In this document: piece after piece, positions 18,519 to 28,194 of the stretch
Layout of the letters: each line of letters starts with the position of its first letter
How positions within the stretch are numbered: the stretch's first letter is position 1
DNA from: Daejeonella lutea
Lineage (GTDB): Bacteria; Bacteroidota; Bacteroidia; Sphingobacteriales; Sphingobacteriaceae
Assembly (NCBI RefSeq): GCF_900168015.1
Contig: NZ_FUYR01000001.1
Span: forward strand, 405,968 to 469,967
DNA: 64,000 nt
Reading direction: 5' to 3'
Position numbers and translations under genes: made by a program
The notes under the pieces: generated by a model
The model's input: the letters and a program-made list of their open reading frames with translations, nothing else
What the model was told of the DNA's origin: nothing
Databases searched by the model: none

Positions 18519-19913
18519 ATGCATATCAATAAAACTTGTTCGTCCTTAAAAGTGCCAGTCCTTGTTATTAGCTGCTGCGCACTGTTATTTGCCAATAGTT
18601 GTAATACCAAAACAGAATCTATGGATAAAGCTGATGAAAAAATACGTATCGTAACTCTGGATCCGGGACATTTTCATGCAGCTCTTTTGCAGAAATCGAT
18701 GTACAATGAGATCGATTCCGTGGTTCACGTATATGCGCCTGAAGGATCTGAAGTAGATAACCACATGAAACTTGTGGAAAGCTATAATACCCGCCCTGAC
18801 AATCCTACTTCCTGGAAAACAGAGATGTATAAAGGAAATGATTACCTGGATAAAATGTTCAAGGACAAAGCCGGTAATGTGGTAATCATATCTGGAAATA
18901 ATAAAAGTAAGTCTAAGTATATCACTATGGCAATTGATTCAGGAATGAATGTCCTTGCTGATAAGCCGCTTGCAATTGATGGCGACGGCTTTAAGTCGCT
19001 GGAAAAAGCTTTCGCCGCCGCCGAAAGGAATAATGTCCTGCTGTATGATATCATGACTGAGAGATACAATATTTATTATATCCTCCAGCGGGAACTCAGC
19101 CTGGATAAGGAGTTATTTGGGACTCTGGAAAAAGGGACACCTGATAATCCGGGTATCCAACAGCAAAGCGTGCATCATTTTTACAAAAATGTTTCCGGTA
19201 AGCCGCTTGTCAGGCCTGTATGGTTTTTCGATGTAGAACAGGAAGGACATGGCCTGGTTGACATCACCACGCACATGGTCGACATGATCCAATGGCAATG
19301 TTTTCCGGAGATAGCCTTAGATTACAAAAAAGATATTACAATGCTTTCGGCAAGGGAATGGGCAACGTCGATCAGTCCTGCGCAGTTTACTAAATCAACC
19401 ACCCGGGAACAATTCCCGGATTTTTTGCAGAAATACGTGAAAAACAATCAGCTTGAAGTTTTGTCCAATGGCGAGATGAATTATAAGCTGAAGGATATTC
19501 ACGCACGGGTGTCGATTCAATGGAATTTTGAATCGCCACAAGGATCTGGTGATACTCATTTTGCTCAGATGAGGGGAACTAAGGCAAATTTAATAATCAA
19601 ACAGGGTGAGGAGCAGGGTTATAAACCAGTTGTTTATATCGACCCGCTGAACAATTCAGAGCAGAGTGTTAATGATGCTATTGCGAGACTGCAAAAAAAA
19701 TACGCTGGTGTTTCTGTTAAAAAAGCTGGAAAGTTGTGGGAAGTAGTTATTCCTGAAAAATTAAAAGTAGGTCATGAGGATCATTTTGCTGAAGTTGCAA
19801 AAAAATATCTTGGTTACCTTAAAACGAAGCAGTTGCCTGCATGGGAAGTTCCCAATATGCTGTCAAAATACTATACCACAACTCAGGCCCTGGAAATGGC
19901 CAGGAAGAAGTAA
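18519..19913 (+). CDS. Gfo/Idh/MocA-family oxidoreductase, lipoprotein
   Basis: 464 residues. A lipobox-like LLFANSC (Cys28) places it at a membrane surface. The Rossmann part (about 40-170) has IRIVTLDPGHFHAAL in place of the usual GxGxxG glycine pattern and VLADKPLAI, equivalent to the family EKP motif. HGLVDITTHMVDMIQW resembles the conserved HxxD substrate region, and the last third fits the putative-oxidoreductase C-terminal domain. Family enzymes use tightly bound NAD(P) to oxidise or interconvert sugars, often at C3. Positioned directly after DUF1080, it may generate the 3-keto sugar. The weakened dinucleotide glycine motif leaves cofactor use unproven. Confidence 0.8.
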   Translation: MHINKTCSSLKVPVLVISCCALLFANSCNTKTESMDKADEKIRIVTLDPGHFHAALLQKSMYNEIDSVVHVYAPEGSEVDNHMKLVESYNTRPDNPTSWKTEMYKGNDYLDKMFKDKAGNVVIISGNNKSKSKYITMAIDSGMNVLADKPLAIDGDGFKSLEKAFAAAERNNVLLYDIMTERYNIYYILQRELSLDKELFGTLEKGTPDNPGIQQQSVHHFYKNVSGKPLVRPVWFFDVEQEGHGLVDITTHMVDMIQWQCFPEIALDYKKDITMLSAREWATSISPAQFTKSTTREQFPDFLQKYVKNNQLEVLSNGEMNYKLKDIHARVSIQWNFESPQGSGDTHFAQMRGTKANLIIKQGEEQGYKPVVYIDPLNNSEQSVNDAIARLQKKYAGVSVKKAGKLWEVVIPEKLKVGHEDHFAEVAKKYLGYLKTKQLPAWEVPNMLSKYYTTTQALEMARKK

Positions 19914-19955
19914 TCCCGTAAAAGAATACACTGATACATTTATATATTTTTTTGA

Positions 19956-20972
19956 ATGACTGAATTAGATTTATTAGAACAAGAGTTACTAAAACCTTCC
20001 GACGCCCTTGTTGCGGATATTGCTAAGATTGAGGGCGATATTATAATTCTGGGTGTAGGTGGAAAGATGGGTCCCAGTATGGCTAAGCTAGCGCGTAAAG
20101 CGATAGATAAGGCCGGGATAACTAAACGAGTAATTGGCATCTCAAGGTTTTCAGAAGCGGGGACGCGTGAAGAGCTGGAAGCTGAGGGTATTGAAACGAT
20201 TGTTGCTGATCTCTTGAATGAAGATGACCTGGCATCATTGCCGGATGCTCCTAATATTCTTTACCTTGCTGGTACAAAATTCGGCACCACCGGGAAAGAG
20301 CCATTTACCTGGGCAATGAATTCATACTTGCCGGGGAGAGTTGCCGAGAGATACAAAAACTCACGAATTGTGGCATTCTCTACAGGGAATGTTTATCCGT
20401 TTGTGCCGATCAATTCTGGGGGACTGTCAGAAGAAGTGACGCCGGCACCGGTAGGTGAATACGGACAATCTTGTCTGGGGCGTGAACGTGTATTCCAATA
20501 TTTTTCTGAGCGCTACAAAATCCCGACACTCATTTACAGATTAAATTATGCTATCGATCTGCGCTACGGCGTTATGCTTGAAATTGCTAAGTCGGTAATG
20601 GCCGACAAACCAATTGACCTGACAACCGGGAATGTGAATGTGATCTGGCAGGGCGATGCGAATGAAATAGCTATCAGGTCCTTACTGCATTGTGATGTGC
20701 CTGCCAATATTTTAAATGTAACAGGACCCGAAACCTTGTCAGTAAAATGGCTGGCAGAACAATTCGGCCTGTTACTGGATAAAAAACCCCAGTTTGTAAA
20801 CGAGATCCAGCCAATGGCCTTATTGAATAATGCGTCAAAAGCTCACAAGTTATTCGGGTACCCAAGAGTTACGGTGCGCCAGATGATTGAAATGACTGTC
20901 GCATGGCTTCAGGCTGGTGGCAAAACAATAAATAAACCAACGCATTTCCAGGAGAGAAAAGGCCAGTTCTAA
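19956..20972 (+). CDS. NAD-dependent epimerase/dehydratase-like protein with altered active site
   Basis: 338 residues, cytosolic (no signal). A Rossmann fold with GVGGKMG (33-39) and FSTGNVYPF (141-149) identifies the extended SDR group. The SDR catalytic YxxxK is Y169-GQS-C173, so the lysine is replaced by Cys; the Ser/Thr of the triad is retained (STG). It may bind NAD and a sugar without classical catalysis, or use another base. It sits between the Gfo/Idh/MocA gene and the DapA-like gene, with 20 bp to the next start. Uronate dehydrogenases and sugar epimerases are the nearest functional analogies. Confidence 0.7.
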   Translation: MTELDLLEQELLKPSDALVADIAKIEGDIIILGVGGKMGPSMAKLARKAIDKAGITKRVIGISRFSEAGTREELEAEGIETIVADLLNEDDLASLPDAPNILYLAGTKFGTTGKEPFTWAMNSYLPGRVAERYKNSRIVAFSTGNVYPFVPINSGGLSEEVTPAPVGEYGQSCLGRERVFQYFSERYKIPTLIYRLNYAIDLRYGVMLEIAKSVMADKPIDLTTGNVNVIWQGDANEIAIRSLLHCDVPANILNVTGPETLSVKWLAEQFGLLLDKKPQFVNEIQPMALLNNASKAHKLFGYPRVTVRQMIEMTVAWLQAGGKTINKPTHFQERKGQF

Positions 20973-20992
20973 AATTTACTACAATACCAAGC

Positions 20993-22051
20993 ATGTCATC
21001 AAAAACACTAAAACCTGAACTTAAATCCTTGTTAAAAAGCGGAACGGTTATTCCAGCCCACCCACTGGCTTTAAATGAGTCCCGACAGTTTGATGAAGAG
21101 CGTCAACGCGGTTTAACCAGATACTACATGGCTTCAGGCGCAGGCGGAGTTGCTGTAGGAGTTCATTCTACTCAGTTTGAAATACGGGATCTTAATATTA
21201 ACCTTTTCGATACAGTTCTACGAGTTGCATCGGAGGAAATTGACGCGGCTTCCCTTGATCGTCCTTTTATTAAAGTTGCCGGGATTTGCGGTCCCACTGC
21301 GCAGGCAATTGCAGAAGCAGAGACAGCCTTGAAATATGGATACGATATGGGTTTATTGAGCATGGGCGGTTTACAAGACTGGACAGAAAAAGATATCCTT
21401 CAAAGAGTACGGGCTGTGGCTGACATAATACCAGTTGTTGGTTTTTATCTGCAGCCATCTGTAGGAGGGCGTATTTTTACGTATGAATTTTGGAAGGAAT
21501 TCGCCGAAATCAAAAATATTGAAGCCATTAAAGTTGCAGCATTTAACCGATACCAAACCTTGGACGTTGTGAGAGCAGTTTGTTCCTCAAGCAGGGCAGA
21601 GGAAATTGATTTGTACACGGGTAATGATGACAACATTGTAGCCGACCTGTTAACGACATACAGTTTTGAAGTTAACGGAAAAACTGTACAAAAAGAGTTT
21701 GTTGGTGGCCTCCTTGGGCATTGGGCGGTTTGGACGCACAAAGCAGTTCAGTTGTTGCAGGAAATTAAAGCGTGCAAAGCAAACGGGAATAAAGACCTTG
21801 CACAACTTCTTACAAAGGGAATTGATGTGACCGATATGAACGCTGCAATCTTTGATCCGGCGCATAGCTTTCACGGGTGTATTCCAGGAATTCATGAAGT
21901 TCTGCGTCGTCAAGGCCTGTTAGAAGGACGCTGGTGCCTCAATCCAAACGAAGAGTTATCTGCAGGACAGATGGAAGAAATCGACAGAGTATGTAAAGCT
22001 TATCCTGAACTCACAGACGATGACTTTGTGAAAGAATTACTGGCCCGCTGA
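20993..22051 (+). CDS. Dihydrodipicolinate synthase (DapA)-family aldolase/dehydratase
   Basis: 352 residues, cytosolic. The TIM-barrel family is seen from GAGGVAVGVHSTQF, the Tyr of GFYLQPSVGG (Tyr152), and the Schiff-base Lys180 in NIEAIKVAAF. Family members cleave or dehydrate 2-keto sugar acids through a lysine imine, e.g. 2-keto-3-deoxy-aldonate aldolases. True DapA is about 290 residues, so this is a longer catabolic subtype. An enolase-superfamily gene follows, and such dehydratases produce 2-keto-3-deoxy acids, so the two form a plausible dehydratase/aldolase pair. However, the partner carries an export signal, so the intermediate would have to be imported. Confidence 0.82.
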   Translation: MSSKTLKPELKSLLKSGTVIPAHPLALNESRQFDEERQRGLTRYYMASGAGGVAVGVHSTQFEIRDLNINLFDTVLRVASEEIDAASLDRPFIKVAGICGPTAQAIAEAETALKYGYDMGLLSMGGLQDWTEKDILQRVRAVADIIPVVGFYLQPSVGGRIFTYEFWKEFAEIKNIEAIKVAAFNRYQTLDVVRAVCSSSRAEEIDLYTGNDDNIVADLLTTYSFEVNGKTVQKEFVGGLLGHWAVWTHKAVQLLQEIKACKANGNKDLAQLLTKGIDVTDMNAAIFDPAHSFHGCIPGIHEVLRRQGLLEGRWCLNPNEELSAGQMEEIDRVCKAYPELTDDDFVKELLAR

Positions 22052-22088
22052 AGGGAACAACACCAGAACCTTATGCTGAGAGGAAGTC

Positions 22089-23471
22089 ATGGACAGAAGA
22101 GAATTTGTTAAAAGTGCTGGAATTATGGCTGCAATTGGTTCACTGGATTTATCTGATATGGCTCATGCTTCTTCAAGTGCTGATAAAATTATCAGCGTTA
22201 CAAATACCCAGTCGAATTTCGAGCGGGAACCATTATTGAGGCCATTCGGTTTCAAGGGGGGCTACCTCACCGAGCTTTGGCAAATTGCTTCGCAATTACA
22301 ATCATCTTCCGGAATTACCAAAATAGGGATTGCCACTCAAAGTGTCCTCTACGGTGATGCAGATTTGTTTACACTTCATTCAGAAGCTGGTGGTAATGCT
22401 TTGATGTACGTCCTGGCAAACAAAGCGTTGGATTTAGTAAGGCAAAACCCATTCAGAACGCCAATTGAATTGCTTGAGAAAATTTTGCCACAGATTATAG
22501 CCGAGGGTAAAAAAATTACAGGTAAAGGGGACCTTAATATCAATTTCATCTATAACGCATTGGTAAGCGTCGACAATGCAGCATGGCTGGTTTATGCTGA
22601 GGAAAACAAGCACCATACGTTTGACGCGATGATTCCACAGTATTACAAGCATGCATTGTCCCATCGTAACGAGAAGATCGCGATCATGTATCAAATACCT
22701 TATGGGATGCCGATGGGAGAACTGGTAAGCGCAGCGAATAAGGGTTATTTCGTCTTTAAGATTAAAACCGGAAGTCCAGGTACGCAGGAAGAAATGCTTC
22801 GGGCAGATATGGAAAGGCTCACCCTGATTCATAATACTCTGAAAGACTTGCGAACAGACCATACTGCGGATGGCAACATGATTTATACCATGGATGCCAA
22901 TGCACGCTACGATAAAAAAGAAACCCTCCAGAAGTATCTTGATCATGCAAAGAGAATAGGGGCATTCGACAGAATACTTTTATACGAAGAACCTCTGAAC
23001 GAAAAGAATGAAGAAAATGTATCGGATCTCGGAATACGGGTCGGTGCTGACGAAAGCGCGCATGATGAAGCTTCAGCCATAAAACGACTTGATCTCGGAT
23101 ATAACGTTCTTGTGCTTAAAGGGATCGCCAAAACATTAAGTATGTCGGTTAAGCTTGCTAAACTGGCCGCTGATAGAAATGTTCCATGTATGTGTGCCGA
23201 CTTAACCGTTAATCCTATTCTTGTCGATTGGCATAAAAACCTGGCCGCTCATCTGGCTCCATTCCCGGTAATAAATATGGGATTGATGGAAACGAATGGT
23301 GATATGAATTACACTAATTGGGACGTCATGACTAATTATCACCCGGCTTCCAATGCTTCATGGTTTCAGCGTAGAAATGGTGTTTTTGAATTGAATAAAG
23401 ACTTTTACAATCGCAGCGGGGGTATTTTCGAACCATCAGGCCATTATGATGGAATGTTCAAAACACGCTAG
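22089..23471 (+). CDS. Tat-exported enolase-superfamily (mandelate racemase/MLE-like) enzyme
   Basis: 460 residues. DRREFVKS (2-9) plus a short hydrophobic stretch forms a Tat-like signal. The barrel shows the expected catalytic set: KIK (224-226), Asp269 in MDANARYD, Glu300/301 in YEEPL, Asp321-Glu322 in GADES and Lys344/348 in LVLKGIAKT. These bind Mg2+ and abstract the alpha-proton of a carboxylate. Most family members are cytosolic sugar-acid dehydratases, racemases or lactonizing enzymes; the Tat signal is uncommon. It lies 37 bp after the DapA-like gene in the operon. A sugar-acid dehydratase is the likeliest role. Confidence 0.8.
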   Translation: MDRREFVKSAGIMAAIGSLDLSDMAHASSSADKIISVTNTQSNFEREPLLRPFGFKGGYLTELWQIASQLQSSSGITKIGIATQSVLYGDADLFTLHSEAGGNALMYVLANKALDLVRQNPFRTPIELLEKILPQIIAEGKKITGKGDLNINFIYNALVSVDNAAWLVYAEENKHHTFDAMIPQYYKHALSHRNEKIAIMYQIPYGMPMGELVSAANKGYFVFKIKTGSPGTQEEMLRADMERLTLIHNTLKDLRTDHTADGNMIYTMDANARYDKKETLQKYLDHAKRIGAFDRILLYEEPLNEKNEENVSDLGIRVGADESAHDEASAIKRLDLGYNVLVLKGIAKTLSMSVKLAKLAADRNVPCMCADLTVNPILVDWHKNLAAHLAPFPVINMGLMETNGDMNYTNWDVMTNYHPASNASWFQRRNGVFELNKDFYNRSGGIFEPSGHYDGMFKTR

Positions 23472-23482
23472 TTCACCGCGAG

Positions 23483-26400
23483 ATGAGAAGTGTAAATAAA
23501 TACCAGGTTTTCTCATTTTTTTTGTGTCTTGGATGTGTTCTATGCTTTTCGGTTACCAATATTCATGCTAATCACAGCAGGTCCGACACCGCACTTTATA
23601 AGAAGATCGTACCCCGGACCCTTGATCGTTCCACCGGCATCCGTGGAATAAATATTGTTGTTCCCGATCACCCGGATTGGAAAGCCCTGGGTAGGAAATT
23701 GCAAATTCTTTTTGAAAGTAAGGGGGCTGCTGGAACAAAAGTCTCAGTCGACAGCCCGCAAAAGTTTTCATCAGGGTGGACTGGCAATACCCTTCTTCTT
23801 GGGAATGTCGGTAACAGCAAACAAATGGCGCGGCTTTATGGCCTAAGATTATCCTATGCAGATGCAATTTATCCAGGCAGTGGTGGGTATCAGCTGCTAA
23901 CACTTGTTAACCCATTCGGTCTTGCCGGAAACACCATAATTCTCGCGACATCGGATATTGAAGGAGCTAAAGCCGGTGTAGCGCGGTTGTCTGCAATAGT
24001 GAATACAAATACCAACAATCTCCTGCCATGGATTTTCGAGGCTGAATTATCAAGCACTGCCAGGTCGTATTTTAACCGATCTAACAAACCTACGTCAGAT
24101 CGTGAGGCAGAATTGCTTGACCGGGCAAATAGTCTGCTGAAAGCGGTTAAACCGGTTAAAGGCAGCGAAGTAATTGCGGATGCCCTGCTTGCCGTTCTAA
24201 CTGAACTAAAAATCTACGGAGAATACTACCAGCTAACTGCTGATCCTGTTTTTGGTAAAATGTATAAGGCATTGTTCCTTGGTTATGCCCGGTTTGTTAA
24301 TACATATCCTGACGCAGCTCTTGCCCAGCTTCATGAGAGAAGAAATATGTGGATTCAGGGTGAAAAGCTTTTACAAAATTGGTCTGTGCTGGAAGCCTCT
24401 CCCATTTTCTCTGATTCCGACCGGAACGAAATCCTTTCCGCACTATACCTTACCTGTAAAGCAAATGCAGGCGATCGATACCTTGTAATTGCCCCCGAGA
24501 GAGCTCCAAGATGGAATCACGAGATTTTTCCAGCCATGTCAATTGTTGGATCGGTCTTCTATTTTGATAAGTACTTTGAATTACCCGAAGTTAATGAGTG
24601 GTTAAAAGCCGGAGAAAGAATATTTAAGGGAAATACGTCCTATATCAGTATGGATGAAGGCTCCGACTACCTTTCGCATCTGCCAATGGTGAATATCGAT
24701 TATGCCATGGCGACCGGAGACCTTAAGTATATTGATAAAAGGCTACGGCCCAGTGCTGATCTCCATTCGATGATGATTGATAATTTGGGCACCCTTTCAG
24801 GAGGTGGTGACACTTACCCATTCGGTATGAGCAGTGCTTATTCCTGGGGTCATTCTCAAGTCCTGAATGCCGCTTCATGGTATTATAAGGATCCGATATA
24901 TAACTTTCTCCTTGAGCGCACGAGAACGGGACCCTTTCCCGGACAAAAACTCCCGGATCTGAATTATCCTGTTCATCGTTATATCGTAAATACTGAAAGT
25001 ATAAAAAAGATTGGTACTTCTTATCCACGAGTTCAGGCACAAGAAATTGAGTCAGGTGTTTACGACGAGCTGCAGCGTTTAGAAGGTGGTGGAACACTGA
25101 AAGTGGAACAAGGAGATACATTTCATAAACTGACCTTCAGGTCGGGGTTTGGTACTTCTAATCCCTATTTGATTCTAGATGGTTTTTCCGCGGGAAAGCA
25201 CGGGCACCAGGATGGGAATGCCATATTAAATTATAGTGCCAACGGCCGGCTATTTCTGAATGATCGCGATTATATTCAAAATACACCAGAATACCATTCC
25301 GGCCTGGTAATCGTAAAAAATGGTCAGCAATTCAAAAAGCCGCCTTTGGTGAAGCTGCAATGGGTTGCCGATATCGAGGGTACGAGCTTCAGCAGGAGTA
25401 CTGTTCATTCTTACAATGGGGGCGACTGGGATCGTACGATCATAAGCCCGGATGGAGAATTTTTCATCATTTACGATGACTTGAAGATCAAAGAGCATGG
25501 CAATTACATGGTCAGAAACCATTGGCAATCCCTCGGATCAGCAAAAATTCACGACAATGCATTCGATGTTGAACAGGATGGGGTTACCATGCGAATCCAA
25601 AGCCTGACTAATGCTTCGCTTAGGATGAAAGATATTTACGGACACTTCAAGAAATACTGGAAAACAGTCTATCCTTACCCATATGCTGATAATGAAACCG
25701 TTTTGACCGAACTGAGCCAGGAAAGGAAATATGAACCTGGTGATAAAGTGTCGTTTATCAATGTTCTATCCAGTCACACTGACAAAAACAAGGCATGGAA
25801 ATCGAAACGATTAAATGAATCAACAATAGAATTAACTGATGGAGTAGAAACCTGGTTTACCTATACAGGCGAAATTATAGATCAGTTATTTAAAAGTAAC
25901 GGTATTTTACACCTCCAGGGTAAGGATGAATTGATTTCAGCCGGGGCAACAAAAATAAATATCGGCAGTACAGCATTACAGTTTTCTAAACCTGTATTCT
26001 TTAAGATTGATTTGAAACAGGGCAAATGGAAAACCTACAGTCTGAATAAAAGCAAGCTAAAATACAATGACGCGGGGGAGCCTATATATGAACATGCCCT
26101 CGACTCCGGCCAGGTAGATATGGGATTGTTAAGCAGCGGAACAATGTTGCAGGTGCTAAATGCTGGTACAACTCAGACTGATTCCATTGTGCAATCAACC
26201 AAAGAAATTGTTTCATTTCCAGGCGACAAGCTTTACTCATTTGAGGAAACTGTGACCAGTTCGGCGGCTGGCGATTTGGATGGAGACAAGAAAGATGAAA
26301 TCATACTTGCAGGTGAAAATGGAAAAATAACAGCTATAACGTCAACCGGCACCGGGTTATGGAATTTTACAGCAAAAGGCCGGATAAACGAAATATCAAT

Positions 26401-27292
26401 TCAGATGGCAGGTAATCGGCCGCTGGTTTTGATTGCTACTGAAAACTGGTTTGTGCATGTGCTGGATTCCAAAGGGAATGAACTATGGAACTATAAGTTT
26501 AATGATGATCAAACTCACCGGGAATATAAAGGGAATCTATTGGGGATAACAAACATCCGGCTCGCCAATACAAAAGGAAGGGGAGAGGAACCTGTCGTGA
26601 TGGTGGGAACACAATTCCGTTATATCTATGAACTCGATCTGCGAGGTAAATTACTTTCTGACACCTTGCTTTATTTTTACGGAATTGAGGATATGGAATA
26701 TGCAGATCTGGATGGTGACGGAAAGGATGAAGGAGTGTTTGCGCTGGAATATTATTACTACGCGTTGCGAAAAGGGAAAGATGAGATTGCTGGTAAAAAT
26801 GGGGGGCCAGGATTCAAGGTTGCAGATGTGATTAAAAATACTAGCGAGGGCGGATTACCGGGAGTCCTTTTGGGATCCAAACAAAGTGAAATTCGCCTTA
26901 TTCATTTTAAGGATAAAATTAAAGAGCAATGGGTTCGGAACGTAGGAGGCGAGGTTAATGATATACGCAATAATGATTTTGATAACGATGGGAAAAATGA
27001 GATTCTCGTTGGCACAGAGGGCTTTCAATTTTACGTACTTGATGAATCTGGCAAAGTTGTTTTCCGGAAAACTTTGGGTGACAGAGTGTTGAAAGTAGCA
27101 GGGTTTACCAGAAATTCAAAAACCAATTACCTTGCTGCGACCGCCGGTGGGCAGCTTTCTGTCTTGTCTCCCTCTGGCCAGACAAAGAAAATAATCGAGT
27201 ATCCTTCAGAGATAACGAATATTATCTCCCTAATGGGCAATACAGAACCGATTGTTGTACTCAAAAATGGGGAAATCTTTAGAGTGCGATAA
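23483..27292 (+). CDS. Large exported heparinase II/III-like protein with C-terminal FG-GAP-like propeller
   Basis: 1269 residues. A signal peptide (to about 30) precedes an N-terminal domain (about 45-190) resembling the non-catalytic N-terminal domain of alpha-glucuronidases. An alpha-helical toroid region (about 200-520) follows, then the heparinase II/III sandwich with GKHGHQDGNAI near residue 572 and YHSGLVIV near 602. From about 900, repeats with Ca-binding loops DLDGDKKDE, DLDGDGKDE and DFDNDGKNE indicate an FG-GAP/VCBS-type propeller. It probably cleaves an acidic glycan by beta-elimination, with the propeller binding glycan or surface. It is the last gene of the operon under operator E and is a paralogue of the lyase at the left edge. 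Confidence 0.78.
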   Translation: MRSVNKYQVFSFFLCLGCVLCFSVTNIHANHSRSDTALYKKIVPRTLDRSTGIRGINIVVPDHPDWKALGRKLQILFESKGAAGTKVSVDSPQKFSSGWTGNTLLLGNVGNSKQMARLYGLRLSYADAIYPGSGGYQLLTLVNPFGLAGNTIILATSDIEGAKAGVARLSAIVNTNTNNLLPWIFEAELSSTARSYFNRSNKPTSDREAELLDRANSLLKAVKPVKGSEVIADALLAVLTELKIYGEYYQLTADPVFGKMYKALFLGYARFVNTYPDAALAQLHERRNMWIQGEKLLQNWSVLEASPIFSDSDRNEILSALYLTCKANAGDRYLVIAPERAPRWNHEIFPAMSIVGSVFYFDKYFELPEVNEWLKAGERIFKGNTSYISMDEGSDYLSHLPMVNIDYAMATGDLKYIDKRLRPSADLHSMMIDNLGTLSGGGDTYPFGMSSAYSWGHSQVLNAASWYYKDPIYNFLLERTRTGPFPGQKLPDLNYPVHRYIVNTESIKKIGTSYPRVQAQEIESGVYDELQRLEGGGTLKVEQGDTFHKLTFRSGFGTSNPYLILDGFSAGKHGHQDGNAILNYSANGRLFLNDRDYIQNTPEYHSGLVIVKNGQQFKKPPLVKLQWVADIEGTSFSRSTVHSYNGGDWDRTIISPDGEFFIIYDDLKIKEHGNYMVRNHWQSLGSAKIHDNAFDVEQDGVTMRIQSLTNASLRMKDIYGHFKKYWKTVYPYPYADNETVLTELSQERKYEPGDKVSFINVLSSHTDKNKAWKSKRLNESTIELTDGVETWFTYTGEIIDQLFKSNGILHLQGKDELISAGATKINIGSTALQFSKPVFFKIDLKQGKWKTYSLNKSKLKYNDAGEPIYEHALDSGQVDMGLLSSGTMLQVLNAGTTQTDSIVQSTKEIVSFPGDKLYSFEETVTSSAAGDLDGDKKDEIILAGENGKITAITSTGTGLWNFTAKGRINEISIQMAGNRPLVLIATENWFVHVLDSKGNELWNYKFNDDQTHREYKGNLLGITNIRLANTKGRGEEPVVMVGTQFRYIYELDLRGKLLSDTLLYFYGIEDMEYADLDGDGKDEGVFALEYYYYALRKGKDEIAGKNGGPGFKVADVIKNTSEGGLPGVLLGSKQSEIRLIHFKDKIKEQWVRNVGGEVNDIRNNDFDNDGKNEILVGTEGFQFYVLDESGKVVFRKTLGDRVLKVAGFTRNSKTNYLAATAGGQLSVLSPSGQTKKIIEYPSEITNIISLMGNTEPIVVLKNGEIFRVR

Positions 27293-27308
27293 GCAGATTT
27301 ACACCAGA

Positions 27309-28139
27309 TTAGGGTTTTGTCGATTGGTGTGTAATTGCAAGTGTGTCCAGGGCTTTTTTTACACTGCCCGACTCAAGGAGCATAGCTTTTGCTGAGTTAT
27401 AGTCGCTTGATCCTGTATTGCTCATAAGCATTTTCACTGCCCGGTCTGTAATTTTATCATTTATAAGTTTCACATTCACCATCTGGTTGTCCAGAACATG
27501 ACCAAGTTTGGTCATTGTCGTTGTGCTGATCATATCAAATATCATTTTCTGAGCTGTTCCGCATTTCATCCTGGTGCTTCCGGAAACAAATTCAGGACCG
27601 GTAATAACTTCGACAGGTATGTCGGCCTCAGCTGCTATCGGCGAGGCAGGATTACTTACGATACACGCAGTAGTGATCGCATTTTTTTTGCAACTCTTCA
27701 ATGCTGATAATACATAAGGCGTAGTACCGCTTGCAGAAATTCCCACTACGATATCAGCTCCCGATACTCCCTGTTTTTGTAATTCCTCCCATGCAGCTTC
27801 AACATCATCTTCCTTTTCTTCAGGTGCTTCTATAAGGTGTTCCAATCCTCCTGCCAATACAACATTAAATACTCCCTTTTGTATACCGAATGTGGTTGGT
27901 AACTCAATGCAGTCAAGCACGGATAAACGTCCGCCACTACCAGCTCCAACGTAGAAAAGCCTTCCTCCCTTAGATATCTTTGCAATAATATTTTCGATCA
28001 GTTCATTTATCCTGGGTAATGCTTTCTCGATTGCCTGAGCAACTATCTTATCCTCATTGTTAATGTGGGATGTAAGCTCTGAAACGCTCATTTTTTCAAG
28101 GTGTCGGTATTTTGAAGCTTGTTCTGTAATCCGGGTCAT
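27309..28139 (-). CDS. murQ: N-acetylmuramic acid 6-phosphate etherase MurQ
   Basis: 276 residues, cytosolic SIS-domain enzyme. YVGAGSGGRLSVLDCIELPTTFG (about 63-85) contains the phosphosugar-binding Ser loop and the general acid/base Glu79; GISASGTTPYV and GSTRMKCGTAQKMIFD are typical MurQ segments. It splits the D-lactyl ether of MurNAc 6-phosphate to GlcNAc 6-phosphate plus lactate. Unusually, it sits inside a polysaccharide locus, divergent from the cupredoxin operon, with operator F in the shared promoter region 36 bp before its start. No MurNAc kinase or PTS gene is visible, so another source of phosphorylated substrate must exist. Confidence 0.95.
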   Translation of the reverse strand: MTRITEQASKYRHLEKMSVSELTSHINNEDKIVAQAIEKALPRINELIENIIAKISKGGRLFYVGAGSGGRLSVLDCIELPTTFGIQKGVFNVVLAGGLEHLIEAPEEKEDDVEAAWEELQKQGVSGADIVVGISASGTTPYVLSALKSCKKNAITTACIVSNPASPIAAEADIPVEVITGPEFVSGSTRMKCGTAQKMIFDMISTTTMTKLGHVLDNQMVNVKLINDKITDRAVKMLMSNTGSSDYNSAKAMLLESGSVKKALDTLAITHQSTKP

Positions 28140-28174
28140 GACGATCGATTGTGATTTTTAAATATAAAATAAAT

Positions 28175-28194
28175 TTACGTGTACGTAAACGTAA
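28175..28194. promoter_or_regulatory. Operator site F (putative LacI-family palindrome, best symmetry)
   Basis: TTACGTGTAC.GTAAACGTAA: 9 of 10 positions symmetric, the best copy. It lies in the divergent region between murQ (-) and the cupredoxin gene (+), so one site could control both directions. Confidence 0.7.

Noticed and set aside
20852-20876. Operator-like CGGGTACCC inside the epimerase-like gene
   Set aside because: The half-site matches but the other half lacks the spaced CG, and it lies within a coding region at a place explained by codons.
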